Below, piece by piece: positions 23,339 through 31,988 of a stretch of 64,000 bases of DNA. Origin of the DNA: Polyangium sp. 6x1 (GTDB taxonomy: Bacteria; Myxococcota_A; Polyangia; Polyangiales; Polyangiaceae). The stretch is taken from NCBI RefSeq assembly GCF_029946515.1, contig NZ_JARZHH010000010.1, positions 124,001 through 188,000 on the forward strand. The letters run 5' to 3'. The translations under genes and the position numbers were made by a program. Position 1 is the stretch's first letter, and every line of letters starts with the position of its first letter. The notes under the pieces were generated by a model. It made no database searches. It worked only from the letters and a program-made list of their open reading frames with translations, and had not been told where the DNA came from.

Positions 23339-24853
23339 GTGGCCGCCCTGCCGCTACGCACCGAGGGGACGCGCCCGCGTGAGCTCGGGGGATTTGCTCC
23401 GCGCGGGAGGCTTTCGCATGTGGCGTTCGTCGCGATGACGACCCTCGCCCTGTTCGTCCCGCGAAACGGCGACGCCCAGCCGAAGAAGCCCCCGGCGCCC
23501 CCCACGCCTGCGCCGACGAACCCCGCCCCGACGAACCCTCCGCCGGCCCCCGCCGCGCCGCGCCCGCCGCGCGCCTCGGTCGCCCGCGTGGCGGAGTCGC
23601 TCGCCGCGGAGCTCGCGCCCGCCGCGCTTCTCCTGCCCGCGCGCGTGGTCGCCGCGCCGCTCGTCTCCGACACGCCGTCGCCGCGAGGCGCGGAGCTCAC
23701 GGCCCGCATTGCCTCGCTCCTCGCGGGTCGCCTCGGCGCGGGCAGCTCCGCGCACCCGACGCCGCTCCCGCTCGCGGACGCACGCACAGCAGCGCGCGGC
23801 GAGCGCTCGCTCGTGCACCTCCTCGTGGAGATCCGCGGCGGAAAGCTCCGCGTCACGGCGGACGTCTTTCCTGTCCCGCGCTCTGTCTGGGCGCGCATTC
23901 GTGATCCCGAGCCGGGCCCCTTCGCGCACGCGTTCGCCGAGGCGCCGCTCGACGCCGAGATCCGCGGCTTCCTCGATCCCGTGCCGCTCGCGAAGGCGAA
24001 CGTCACGCGGGGCCAGAACTTCGAGTCCGACGTCGTGGCCCTCGCGTGCGGCGACCTCGACGGCGACGGCGCGCTGGAGATCGTGAGCACGAGCCGCCGC
24101 CGCGTGACGACGTTGCGGCTCCGCGACGGCAAGGTTTTTCCGCTGCGCTCGCGCTCCTGGTCGGACCTCTCGCCGCTGCACCCGTCCCCGCTGCGCGAGC
24201 CGATCGGCCTCGCGGGCCTCGTCGAGAAAAAGGACGAAACGGGCAGCGTGGCGTGGTTCGCCGACGTCGGCGTGACGGATCGCGCGAAGGCGCTCCGCCT
24301 CGACGCCGAGCTTGCGGTCGTCGCGCCGCTCGCGGGTTTGCCCGTCTCGTCGAGCGACGCGAGCGGCTGCGCGCGCATCACGTCGGGGTGGCTCACGGGC
24401 CCGCTCGTGCCGTGTTTGCCCGGAGAAACCCCGATCGCGCCGGCCGTGGCGGGCAACTTCGACGTGCTCGCCGCGGCCTCGCTCGTGACGCCGCGGGGCC
24501 AGCGTTTCACCGTGCTCGCGGCGCGGAGCGAGCGGGGCGTGGTCGAGGTGCGCGACGACGCGGGGCACGTCGAGACGATCGCGGGCGCGGGCGCGCAGCT
24601 CGCGGTGGGCGACCTCGATCAGGACGGCGATCCGGAGATCCTGAGCGGGCTCGACGTGGCGAATGCGCTCGAGGACGCGGTCGTCGTGCGCACGTGGGCG
24701 CGCGCGGCGGCGGGCGAGGCGGGGCGACCGCGCGAGATCCTGCGCCTGCCGGCCGCGGCGGGCGTGCGCGCGCTCGCGGTGTGCCCGCCCGACGGCCCGG
24801 GGCGCGCGCCGTTCGTGGTCGCGACCGCGGACGAGATCTGGGTGGTGCGATGA
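23339..24853 (+). CDS. Exported FG-GAP (VCBS-like) repeat protein
   Basis: The 504-residue product has a signal peptide from about residue 27 (VAFVAMTTLALFVPRNGDA) and a Pro/Ala/Asn spacer. From about 215 it has beta-propeller repeats with calcium-type loops, CGDLDGDGALEIVS and VGDLDQDGDPEILS, typical of FG-GAP/VCBS blades. The region 80-200 carries a further alpha/beta domain that I do not recognise. The start is uncertain: the GTG at 23339 precedes an N-terminal basic stretch, while a later GTG begins directly before the hydrophobic core. The stop codon overlaps the start of the binding-protein gene (ATGA), implying coupled translation. Confidence 0.72.
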   Translation: MAALPLRTEGTRPRELGGFAPRGRLSHVAFVAMTTLALFVPRNGDAQPKKPPAPPTPAPTNPAPTNPPPAPAAPRPPRASVARVAESLAAELAPAALLLPARVVAAPLVSDTPSPRGAELTARIASLLAGRLGAGSSAHPTPLPLADARTAARGERSLVHLLVEIRGGKLRVTADVFPVPRSVWARIRDPEPGPFAHAFAEAPLDAEIRGFLDPVPLAKANVTRGQNFESDVVALACGDLDGDGALEIVSTSRRRVTTLRLRDGKVFPLRSRSWSDLSPLHPSPLREPIGLAGLVEKKDETGSVAWFADVGVTDRAKALRLDAELAVVAPLAGLPVSSSDASGCARITSGWLTGPLVPCLPGETPIAPAVAGNFDVLAAASLVTPRGQRFTVLAARSERGVVEVRDDAGHVETIAGAGAQLAVGDLDQDGDPEILSGLDVANALEDAVVVRTWARAAAGEAGRPREILRLPAAAGVRALAVCPPDGPGRAPFVVATADEIWVVR

Positions 24854-26217
24854 GCGAAATGTTCGGCGGGGACAATCGTTTGTCCAGGCGCACGTTCCTC
24901 GGCGCCTCCGTGGCGAGTGCGCTCGTGGCCGCCGCGCCTCCCGCCGCCGCGCTCGGCCGCACCCCGCACGGCGGCCGTTTCTCGCTGCACCTGCCGTGGC
25001 CGACGCGCTCGATCGACCCGCACGACCTGCGCGACCCGGCGGCGGCGCTCTTCGGATCGGCGATCGCCGATCCGCTCTACACCCTCGACGCCGCGGGCCA
25101 TCCGACCCCGGCGCTCGCGCAATCGCTCCCTTCGAAGGAGGCGCTCGGCACGGTCGTGCGCCTGCGCGAGGGCCTGCGCACGGCGCGCAAGGAGACGCTC
25201 GGCGCGGCGGACGTGATCTTTTCGATCGAGCGCGCCCGGGGCCGAGGCGCGGCGGGGCTGCTCGCGGAGGTCCCGAAGCCCACGCCTTACCCGAAGGATC
25301 CGCTGGCGGTGGTGTTTGGCGCGACCGACCCGCACAAGCTCGCCCGCGCGCTCGCTTCTCCGCTCGTCTCGGTGGTTCCGCAGAAATTCGATCCGAGCGC
25401 GCCGGACGGGACGGGCGCGTTCCGCGCGGAATGCGGCGAGCGTGGGCTCGTCCTGTCGAAAAACCCTTTCGCGGCGCGAGGCGCGGCGTTTCTCGATGGA
25501 ATCGAGGTCGCGCGCGCGGACGATCTGGCGACGTCGTTACGACGATTCGAAGCGGAGCGGGACGACGTGGGCTGGCTCGGGCTCGGCCTGCACGGCGAAC
25601 GAAAAGGCGCTGTCCGGTTCGACCTCGGCCGCGCCGCGTGGATCGTCTTGCAGATGGGCTCGCAGGCGGGCAGCTACGGCGCGCCTTCGGTCGCGCAGAG
25701 GCTCGTGGACGCGGTTCCGCCGGAGCGTTTGTCGCACCTCGGGCTCGGGCCATTGCCGCAGGCGTTTGGGGATCCGGGCTGGGGAGGGCCGCCTTCGGAA
25801 TTGCTCGTCGACGAAGCCTCTGCGCACCTCGTCGAGGTGGCGCGGACGCTCGCGCCGATCTTGTCGAGGCCGGGGCACGAGGTGACGGTGTCGACGATTT
25901 CGCGCGTGGAGCTCGGCCGGCGCCGGGCGCGGGGGCAGGTGTCGCTTTCGATCGATGTCGTGCGACCGTCGCAGCCGGGCCCGCTCGGCGCATTGCTGTC
26001 GCTCGCGACCGCGGATGATCCGGCGCGGGCGAAGGAGCTCGCGATGAAGCCGCCGAAGCTCGCGCCGAATGCGTCGGCGCGGGCGCTGACGCATAGCTTG
26101 CGGGTCGGGGTGCTCGGGGAGGTTCGTGTGTCGGGAGGGCTCATGCCGGAGCTCGTGCTCGCGAGGGGCGGGGATGGGTGGGATCTGGGGGCGAGTTTTC
26201 GGAGGCGGGCCAAATGA
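24850..26217 (+). CDS. Tat-exported family 5 solute-binding-like protein
   Basis: The 455-residue product begins with a twin-arginine signal, SRRTFLGASVASALVAAAPPAAA (about 12-34). The rest follows the peptide/nickel-binding family 5 pattern: LPWPTRSIDPHDLRDPAAALF, the moderate repeat of VVRLREGLRTARKETLGAADVIFSIERA, and DGTGAF before the hinge. It is shorter than typical family 5 proteins (500-550) and no ABC permease or ATPase gene is nearby, so it may be an orphan binder or a sensor. Family 5 proteins normally use Sec, so the Tat signal is notable. It overlaps the FG-GAP gene by 4 nt. Confidence 0.72.
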   Translation: MSEMFGGDNRLSRRTFLGASVASALVAAAPPAAALGRTPHGGRFSLHLPWPTRSIDPHDLRDPAAALFGSAIADPLYTLDAAGHPTPALAQSLPSKEALGTVVRLREGLRTARKETLGAADVIFSIERARGRGAAGLLAEVPKPTPYPKDPLAVVFGATDPHKLARALASPLVSVVPQKFDPSAPDGTGAFRAECGERGLVLSKNPFAARGAAFLDGIEVARADDLATSLRRFEAERDDVGWLGLGLHGERKGAVRFDLGRAAWIVLQMGSQAGSYGAPSVAQRLVDAVPPERLSHLGLGPLPQAFGDPGWGGPPSELLVDEASAHLVEVARTLAPILSRPGHEVTVSTISRVELGRRRARGQVSLSIDVVRPSQPGPLGALLSLATADDPARAKELAMKPPKLAPNASARALTHSLRVGVLGEVRVSGGLMPELVLARGGDGWDLGASFRRRAK

Positions 26218-26435
26218 GGCACGAATCTTCAGCTCGACACGAGTTGGCCGAACCCCGGCGTTTTTCCCGGAACGAGGTTTGGAGAGCGGAATCGTGCCGA
26301 TCGCTGGCACCGACGCGCTCCTCGTGAAGAATGCGGACATGCTGGCGCTTTCAGCCGACGGACCCATCGACCTCGGCGGTTTGTCGCTCACGCGACCACG
26401 ACAAACGACAGGTTCCTCGGTAAGATGACCGCTCC

Positions 26436-27086
26436 ATGACCACGACCGCTCCCGATCCTCACGCCGAGGCCCTCCGCTTCCTCTCCGCCGCGGATCCCCG
26501 CCTCGCCGACCTCATCCAGACCGTCGGCCCTTGTCGCCTCGGCGCCGCCGCCCAGACGAGCGGGCCTTTTCATACGCCCGGATACTTCGAGGCCATCGTC
26601 GAGTCGATCGTCAGCCAGCAGCTCTCCGTGAAGGCGTCCGATACCATCTTCGGTCGTGTCCTCGCGATCGGCGGTGGAAAGCTACTCCCGCCCGCCGAGC
26701 TCCTCCGCATCGAGGAACAGGCGCTCCGGGCCTGTGGTTTGTCCGGGTCCAAGGTCAAGTTCATCCGAGACCTCTGCGAAAAACTCCTCGACGGCACGCT
26801 CGTGCTCGACGAGCTGCCCGCGCTCGACGACGAGGCCGTGATCGAGCGGCTCCGGCGCGTCAAAGGCATCGGGCGCTGGACCGCGGAGATGTTCTTGATC
26901 TTCCGCCTCGGCCGGCCCGACGTGTTGCCCGTCGCGGACCTCGGCATCCAGAAGGGCATGATGAAGCTCCACGGCCTCCGGAAGGATCCGACGCCGGAGC
27001 GAATGGTCAAGCTCGCCCGGCCCTGGAGGCCTTATCGATCGATTGCTTGCTGGTACCTCTGGAGGCTTCACGAAACCAAAAAATGA
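26436..27086 (+). CDS. DNA-3-methyladenine glycosylase II (AlkA-like, HhH-GPD)
   Basis: The 216-residue protein removes alkylated bases to start base excision repair. The helix-hairpin-helix motif is LRRVKGIGRWTAEMFLIF (about 144-161). The Gly-Pro-Asp region follows, with the catalytic Asp in VLPVADLGIQKG near 172. FEAIVESIVSQQLSVKAS near 51-68 is the conserved helix before it. It is at the short end of the family because it lacks the N-terminal extension of E. coli AlkA. It stands alone, with a 218-bp gap upstream and a lipoprotein gene 15 nt downstream. Confidence 0.9.
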   Translation: MTTTAPDPHAEALRFLSAADPRLADLIQTVGPCRLGAAAQTSGPFHTPGYFEAIVESIVSQQLSVKASDTIFGRVLAIGGGKLLPPAELLRIEEQALRACGLSGSKVKFIRDLCEKLLDGTLVLDELPALDDEAVIERLRRVKGIGRWTAEMFLIFRLGRPDVLPVADLGIQKGMMKLHGLRKDPTPERMVKLARPWRPYRSIACWYLWRLHETKK

Positions 27087-27100
27087 CGGAGAGACGAACC

Positions 27101-27538
27101 ATGGCTTTTCTTGCGAAGATTCCTTTGCGTGGTCTCCTGGCCATGACGGCCGGCCTGCTCCTGTTCGTGGCCTGCAGTGACGAGGGCGGGAGCACTTCCG
27201 ACGGCGGCGGAGGCACGGGCGGCTCGCTCGCAGGCGCGAAGAAGCGCTGTGGGCAGGACGTAGGCTGTCAAGCCGGCGAGACGTGCAAGCTCTCGTTCAT
27301 CGAATGGGGCTACGAGTGCTCCTGCGAGAATGGCAAGCTCGTCTGCGACGCCTGGGCCAGCGCCGCCGGCCCGCCCGCCGCGCCGCCGACCGATCCCGGG
27401 ATCGAATGCGTCGAATCGTATTGCCAGGACAACGACCTCGCCTCGTCGTGCTCCTTCGCGAGCGCCACGTGCAACTACGAGGTCATGTGCAATTTGGGGT
27501 CGGGTATGACCGAGTCGGTCACGGGCGAGTGCCCATAG
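27101..27538 (+). CDS. Cysteine-rich lipoprotein
   Basis: The 145-residue product has a lipoprotein signal (LLAMTAGLLLFVAC), a Gly/Ser/Thr linker, and twelve further cysteines in about 100 residues, as in CGQDVGCQAGETC and YCQDNDLASSC. It would fold with disulfides outside the cytoplasm. The spacing of the first half recalls small EGF-like or Kazal-like extracellular modules but I cannot assign a family. The ATG at 27101 is preferred over one 18 nt upstream because GGAG sits 9 nt before it. Confidence 0.72.
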   Translation: MAFLAKIPLRGLLAMTAGLLLFVACSDEGGSTSDGGGGTGGSLAGAKKRCGQDVGCQAGETCKLSFIEWGYECSCENGKLVCDAWASAAGPPAAPPTDPGIECVESYCQDNDLASSCSFASATCNYEVMCNLGSGMTESVTGECP

Positions 27539-27539
27539 A

Positions 27540-29375
27540 TCACTTCCCGTTCGGGAGCACCAGCGTCGAAAGCACGTCGCCGATCGGCTTGGGCTTTCCG
27601 TAAAGCCAGCCCTGGGCATAATGAATGCCCATGTTCGAGAGCATGTCCGCCATCGGCTGCGTCTCGACCGATTCGGCCACCGTCTCGATCCCCAGCATTC
27701 CGCCGATGCGCTGCACGCTCTCGACGATCGCCCGGTGGAGCGGGCTGTCCAGCATGCTCCGCACGAACATGCCGTCGATCTTGACGTAATCGACCGGCAG
27801 GCTCTCCAGGTACCCGTAGGACGCGTGCCCGCTGCCGAAATCGTCGATCGCGAACCGGCAGCCCATCGCCCCGAGCTCCTGCATCATCCAGAGCACCTCC
27901 TGCAGGTTCGCGAAGGCCGCCGTCTCCGTGATCTCGAAGCAGATCTTCGTCGCCGGCACCTTGTACTTGCCGAGCTGCTCGACGAGGAAATCGAGCAGCC
28001 CCTCGCGAAGGAGCGAGAGCGCCGAGAGGTTGATCGCGCACGTGTGCAGGTTCTTCAGCTGCTCCTTCGGCAGCGCGCCGAGTGTCGCCAGCGTCCTCTG
28101 CACGACGTACCGGTCGATCTCGTCCATCATGCGGCTGTCCTCGGCCGCCTGAATGATCCCGACCGGCGACTCGAGCTGGCCCTCGTCGCCGACGACACGC
28201 ACGAGGACCTCGAAATGCAGGCCCCGACGCTTCGTCGGCGGCAGCGCATGGATCTCTTGCGCGAAGAGGCGCAGCCGGCCGTCCGCGAGGTGGCGCTGGA
28301 TGCTCGCGACCCACTGCATGGCGCGTCGGCTCCGCGCCATGTCCTGGTCGTCGTTCATGTAGATCTGCAAGCGCCCGCGGCCGCTGTCCTTCGCGAGCCG
28401 GCAGGCCTGATCCGCCGCCCCGAGCACCTCGGCCGCGCGGTGGAACTCGCCGCCGAACGGCACGAGGCCCATGCTCGCCTCGACGGGGAACGTCTTCTTC
28501 TGCCAGCCGAAGCGGAACTCGTGCAACGTGCGCTGGAGCCTGCGCACGACCTGCTCGGCTTCGAGCGTGTCGCGTCCGTGGAGCATCACCACGAACTCGT
28601 CGCCGCCGATCCGGCCCGCCGCGTCCTGCGGGCCCATGATCTCGTGCAGGCGCGTCGCGACCCACTGGAGCAGGTCGTCGCCCGCGTCGTGGCCGCACGT
28701 CGTGTTGACGAGGCGGAAGCGGTCGAGGTCGAAGTACACGAGCGCGTGCCGCACGCCGCGCTCGCGGCTCAGCGCGAGCGCCTGCTCGATGCGCTCGGCG
28801 AAGGCGTGCCGGTTGAGCAGGCCCGTCAGCGCGTCGTAACGCGCTTGCCGCGCGATCTGGAGCGAGAGGAGCTGCTCGACGTTCGCGTCGCGGAACACCA
28901 CGAGTTTGCCCGCGCGCTCGGGCGCGCCCTCGCCCTCGCCCGTGGCGATGCCCGTCGTGTGGCGGATCGCCACGATCTGCCCGTCTTTCCGCTCGAGGAG
29001 GGCCGTGTGCCCGAGCAGCCCCGCGGGGAGCTGGCCGCTCACCGGGCCCTCGGACGGGAACGGCGTGGGCGGCGAGACGGGCCGCACGCGGAAGACCTCG
29101 TCGAGCGGCGCGCCGCGCTTCTCCTCGAAGCTCTCGCCCGTCAGCCGCTCCGCGGTCGCGTTCATGCGCACGAGGCGCCCGTCGGCGTCGGCTTCCATGA
29201 GCGCCACGCCGAGCTCCGACAGGCTCGCGTCGAGCCCGAAGAGCGGCGCCTTCGGCAGCCACGAGCGGGTGCGCCACTCGCGCGTGTCGCGGCGCTCCTC
29301 GTCGTCCTCTTCGAGGTCTGCCTCGATCTCCTCGGGCAGATCGTTTTTCGTATCTGAGCTCGTCACGTTGGCCAA
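27540..29375 (-). CDS. PAS-GGDEF-EAL cyclic-di-GMP protein
   Basis: The 611-residue product has an acidic N-terminus, a PAS domain (about 45-165), a GGDEF domain (about 175-340) and an EAL domain (about 350-605). The cyclase motif GGDEF at 257-261 is intact, but the RxxD product-inhibition site five residues before it is absent (GPQD). The phosphodiesterase motif EAL reads EVL at 389-391, with Glu kept, and the Asn in NLSALS, the Glu in EITET and the Asp pair in DDFGSG are present, so both activities are possible. No membrane segment is seen. The start is a TTG at 29375 behind TAGGTAG, or a GTG at 29366. It follows the Ser/Thr kinase gene. Confidence 0.92.
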   Translation of the reverse strand: MANVTSSDTKNDLPEEIEADLEEDDEERRDTREWRTRSWLPKAPLFGLDASLSELGVALMEADADGRLVRMNATAERLTGESFEEKRGAPLDEVFRVRPVSPPTPFPSEGPVSGQLPAGLLGHTALLERKDGQIVAIRHTTGIATGEGEGAPERAGKLVVFRDANVEQLLSLQIARQARYDALTGLLNRHAFAERIEQALALSRERGVRHALVYFDLDRFRLVNTTCGHDAGDDLLQWVATRLHEIMGPQDAAGRIGGDEFVVMLHGRDTLEAEQVVRRLQRTLHEFRFGWQKKTFPVEASMGLVPFGGEFHRAAEVLGAADQACRLAKDSGRGRLQIYMNDDQDMARSRRAMQWVASIQRHLADGRLRLFAQEIHALPPTKRRGLHFEVLVRVVGDEGQLESPVGIIQAAEDSRMMDEIDRYVVQRTLATLGALPKEQLKNLHTCAINLSALSLLREGLLDFLVEQLGKYKVPATKICFEITETAAFANLQEVLWMMQELGAMGCRFAIDDFGSGHASYGYLESLPVDYVKIDGMFVRSMLDSPLHRAIVESVQRIGGMLGIETVAESVETQPMADMLSNMGIHYAQGWLYGKPKPIGDVLSTLVLPNGK

Positions 29376-29449
29376 TACTACCTATAGCGAAAGCCGAGCG
29401 TTTCGTCGCCCGCCAAATTCCGAGCGTGGCAGGCCCGCCGTGGCCGGCG

Positions 29450-31441
29450 TCATTGCTTCACTTCGAACTCGACCTTGGTCACCTTGAACTCGGGCGCGCG
29501 TAGCTCCTTGGATCGCGTGGAGCCCGTGGGCATGCGACAGAAGATGCGTTGCTTGCCCGCCTCCACGACGGCGTCGACCGGCGTCACACCGTAGTACACG
29601 CCATTGACGGTGACCTTGCAGGTACCTCCCTTGGAGCGGATCAGGAGTCGCCCGTGGCCCTTCGGGATCGGCTTCCAGCCCGACGGGCGCGGCGCCTGCG
29701 TCGCGCTCGGCGCGGCCGCGGGCTCGTCCGCGAGAATCTCGATCGGGCTTTCGTCCGGGACTGCCGCCGCCATCTCGTCCGGCGTGAGCGCCGTGCCCGC
29801 CGCCGTGGCCGCCCCCGCCGAATCCGGCGACGTCGTCTCGGGCGGAGTCGTGGCGGCTTCCGGATCGGGCGAGCGTCGCGACGCGATGAGCACGATCGCG
29901 AGCAAGAGTCCCACGACGAGCACGCCGATCACGGCCGCCTGCACCTGCCGGGTTCGTCGGGACGCACCCGGGTCGAGGGGGCTCGGGGCCGGCGCAGAGG
30001 CGCCCGGCGGCGGCGGGAAGGGCGCGGCCGCGGGCGGCAACGGGGACGGGGCAGGGGCCGGCGCGGCCGAGGCGTCCGCAGGCGGCTGCGGCGTGGCCGT
30101 GGGCGGGAACGTCGGCATCGAGACGGGCGGCGCGGTGGGGCCTCCCGGCACGAGCTGCGGGGGTGCGTCCGGACCAACCGTCGCCGTGGGCGGCGTGAAG
30201 GGCGGCGCGACCGCGGGCGGCGTCGTCGTGGGGCCGAAGCCTTGCGGCGCGGGCAAACCCCGCGAGGAGGGCGGCGGTGCGGCGACAAACGGGGTCGCTG
30301 ACAAACCGGGCGAGGAGGGCGGGCCCGCGGGCCCGAACTGCGGCGCGGGCAAACCCGGCGAGGACGACGGCGCAGCGGGCCCGAACTGCGGCGCGGGCAA
30401 ACCGGGCGAGGACGAGGGTGCAGCGGGCACCGCTGGGGGGTGTGGGGGGCGCAGTGCAGCCGCAGGCTGCGCGAGCCCCCCACCAAGGGGAGGTGCAACC
30501 GGCAGCGGCGTGCCCACGGCGTTCACGCTGGGGAGCGAGGCCCGCGGGGCCTCCTGCGGGCTCGGGGCCGCGGGCGCCGCCGGCATGCCGCGGCCGCTCG
30601 CGACCGACTGGAACGCCTCCGCGAGCTCGCGCATCGACTGGAACCGATCGTCCGGGTTCCGCGCGAGCGCCCGCTGGAAGAACGCGTCGATCGCGGGCGG
30701 CAGCTCGGATGCGAGCGTCGTCGCCGGCGGCAGGCGCGCGGAGAAGACCTGCACCATCACCTCGGCGAGCGTGTCGCCGGGGAAGGGGATCTTGCCCGTC
30801 AGCGCGCGGTAGAGCACGACGCCGACGGACCAGAGATCGCTGCGCACGTCGGTCTTCTTCGAGCTCCGGAGCTGCTCGGGGCTCATGTAATGCGGCGAGC
30901 CCATGAGCTCGCTGGTCTTCGTGGCCTCGCCGAGGGACATGTCCGTCTCCTTGGCGATGCCGAAGTCGAGGATCTTCACGACCTCGACCTCGTCGTCGTC
31001 GTCCCGCGCGAGGAAGACGTTGCCGGGCTTGAGGTCCCGGTGGACGATGCCGGCCTCGTGCGCCTTGCGCAGGCCCCGGCTCATCTGCTGCACGATCGGC
31101 GTGAGCGCCGAGACCGAGAGCCGGCCGTGCGTGAGGATGCGGTCCTCCAGGCTCTCGCCGCGGAGCAGCTCCATCACGAGGTAGGGCGTGTCGTCCTCGA
31201 TGCCGTAGTCCTGGACCGCGACGACGTTCGGGTGGCGCAGGTGCGCCGCCGAGCGGGCCTCACGCTCGAAGCGCGCGCGGGCGGCCTGGGACGCGGTCGA
31301 CTCGTTCGAGATGAACTTGATCGCGACGTCGGTCTGGAGCGTGACGTGTCGCCCGACCCAGACCGAGCCCATGCCTCCGGATGCGAGGGGCCGCTCCAGG
31401 CGGTATCGACCCGCGATCACGGTCCCCGGCGCAAGCAACAT
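29450..31441 (-). CDS. Membrane-anchored Ser/Thr protein kinase with C-terminal PEGA-like domain
   Basis: The 663-residue product has a complete Hanks-type kinase domain (about 10-275): glycine loop LASGGMGSVW, Lys42, catalytic HRDLKPGN (Asp136), DFG (Asp159) and MSPEQ. A Pro/Ala/Ser-rich linker of about 210 residues with 16-residue repeats follows, then one transmembrane helix near 500-525 (AVIGVLVVGLLLAIVLIA) and an extracytoplasmic end carrying a PEGA-like beta domain (GRLLIRSKGGTCKVTVNG...GVTPVDAVVEAG). The kinase is therefore cytoplasmic with an outside sensor. The linker DNA contains tandem 48-bp repeats and a 42-bp palindrome. Such kinases are common in myxobacteria and could modify FHA proteins. 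Confidence 0.94.
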   Translation of the reverse strand: MLLAPGTVIAGRYRLERPLASGGMGSVWVGRHVTLQTDVAIKFISNESTASQAARARFEREARSAAHLRHPNVVAVQDYGIEDDTPYLVMELLRGESLEDRILTHGRLSVSALTPIVQQMSRGLRKAHEAGIVHRDLKPGNVFLARDDDDEVEVVKILDFGIAKETDMSLGEATKTSELMGSPHYMSPEQLRSSKKTDVRSDLWSVGVVLYRALTGKIPFPGDTLAEVMVQVFSARLPPATTLASELPPAIDAFFQRALARNPDDRFQSMRELAEAFQSVASGRGMPAAPAAPSPQEAPRASLPSVNAVGTPLPVAPPLGGGLAQPAAALRPPHPPAVPAAPSSSPGLPAPQFGPAAPSSSPGLPAPQFGPAGPPSSPGLSATPFVAAPPPSSRGLPAPQGFGPTTTPPAVAPPFTPPTATVGPDAPPQLVPGGPTAPPVSMPTFPPTATPQPPADASAAPAPAPSPLPPAAAPFPPPPGASAPAPSPLDPGASRRTRQVQAAVIGVLVVGLLLAIVLIASRRSPDPEAATTPPETTSPDSAGAATAAGTALTPDEMAAAVPDESPIEILADEPAAAPSATQAPRPSGWKPIPKGHGRLLIRSKGGTCKVTVNGVYYGVTPVDAVVEAGKQRIFCRMPTGSTRSKELRAPEFKVTKVEFEVKQ
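30279..30430 (-). repeat. 48-bp tandem repeats in the kinase linker
   Basis: Two near-perfect 48-bp units start at 30327 and 30375 and are flanked by two degenerate ones. Each encodes 16 residues of the SSSPGLPAPQFGPAAP type. Copy number may vary between strains. Confidence 0.75.
30442..30483. repeat. 42-bp palindromic element inside the kinase gene
   Basis: An outer 9-bp stem (GTGGGGGGC at 30442-30450, its complement at 30475-30483) encloses an inner 6-bp stem (GCAGCC at 30456-30461 with GGCTGC at 30465-30470). It is read through in frame as part of the linker (PAAALRPPHPPAV). The nested-hairpin shape is that of a REP unit. Confidence 0.6.
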
Positions 31442-31483
31442 CGAACTCTCCGGCCCTCCTCGACGCGGTGGACCCGGAGCCTA

Positions 31484-31879
31484 TCACAGGAGGTTCTGGA
31501 TCACGCCGTAGATCGATCCGATGAGCAGGCCCACATAGGCGAGCATCGCGAGCCCGAAACCAGGCCCACGCTTCTCTGCGGCCTGGTAGTAGCCCCACGC
31601 GTAGAGGATCCGGCCGAGGACCCAGACGCCGCCGAGCCCCGCCGCGAGCTTCGGGCTCGTGAACAGGGCGCAGAGCCACAGGGCCGCGAAAAACGGAGTG
31701 ATCTGCTCGACCGTGTTCTGCTGCACCCGCAGGACGCGCTCGAAATCGGGGTTCCCGGAGGTCTGGGGGACCGGGACTTTGTATTTCGCGCGGGCGCGCC
31801 CGACGTTGAGCGTGAACACGAAATACGCCACGAGCGCGGCGATCGTCGTCAATGCGGGCAGGGCGAGGTCTTTGGACAT
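31484..31879 (-). CDS. MAPEG family membrane protein
   Basis: The 131-residue product has four predicted membrane helices (about 7-25, 58-76, 80-97, 108-128). The MAPEG hallmark FERVLRVQQNTVEQ lies near 46-59, after the first helix. MAPEG proteins are membrane glutathione transferases or related enzymes acting on lipophilic substrates. The gene is 42 nt upstream of the kinase start on the same strand, and a strong hairpin separates it from the lipase-like gene. Substrate is unknown. Confidence 0.85.
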   Translation of the reverse strand: MSKDLALPALTTIAALVAYFVFTLNVGRARAKYKVPVPQTSGNPDFERVLRVQQNTVEQITPFFAALWLCALFTSPKLAAGLGGVWVLGRILYAWGYYQAAEKRGPGFGLAMLAYVGLLIGSIYGVIQNLL

Positions 31880-31928
31880 GAAAAGGACAGGCTCCCCGGC
31901 GCTCGTTCGGCCGGAGGCACCTTGTACC

Positions 31929-31972
31929 GCGGCGCGGGCCCCGGGGGGAAGCCCCGCGCGGGTCCGCGCCGC
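31929..31972 (-). terminator. Nested GC hairpin after the lipase-like gene
   Basis: A 13-bp stem with one wobble pair (31929-31941 with 31960-31972) encloses a second GGGG/CCCC hairpin. It lies 16 nt past the lipase-like stop codon on the minus strand. There is no T run, as is common in very GC-rich genomes. Confidence 0.5.
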
Positions 31973-31988
31973 GTGCGCGCGAGCGAGA

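Noticed and set aside
26126-26428. A 100-codon frame between the binding protein and AlkA genes
   Set aside because: Its first third overlaps the end of the binding protein gene and it has no ribosome site; the remaining part is noncoding-looking. A gene remnant cannot be excluded.
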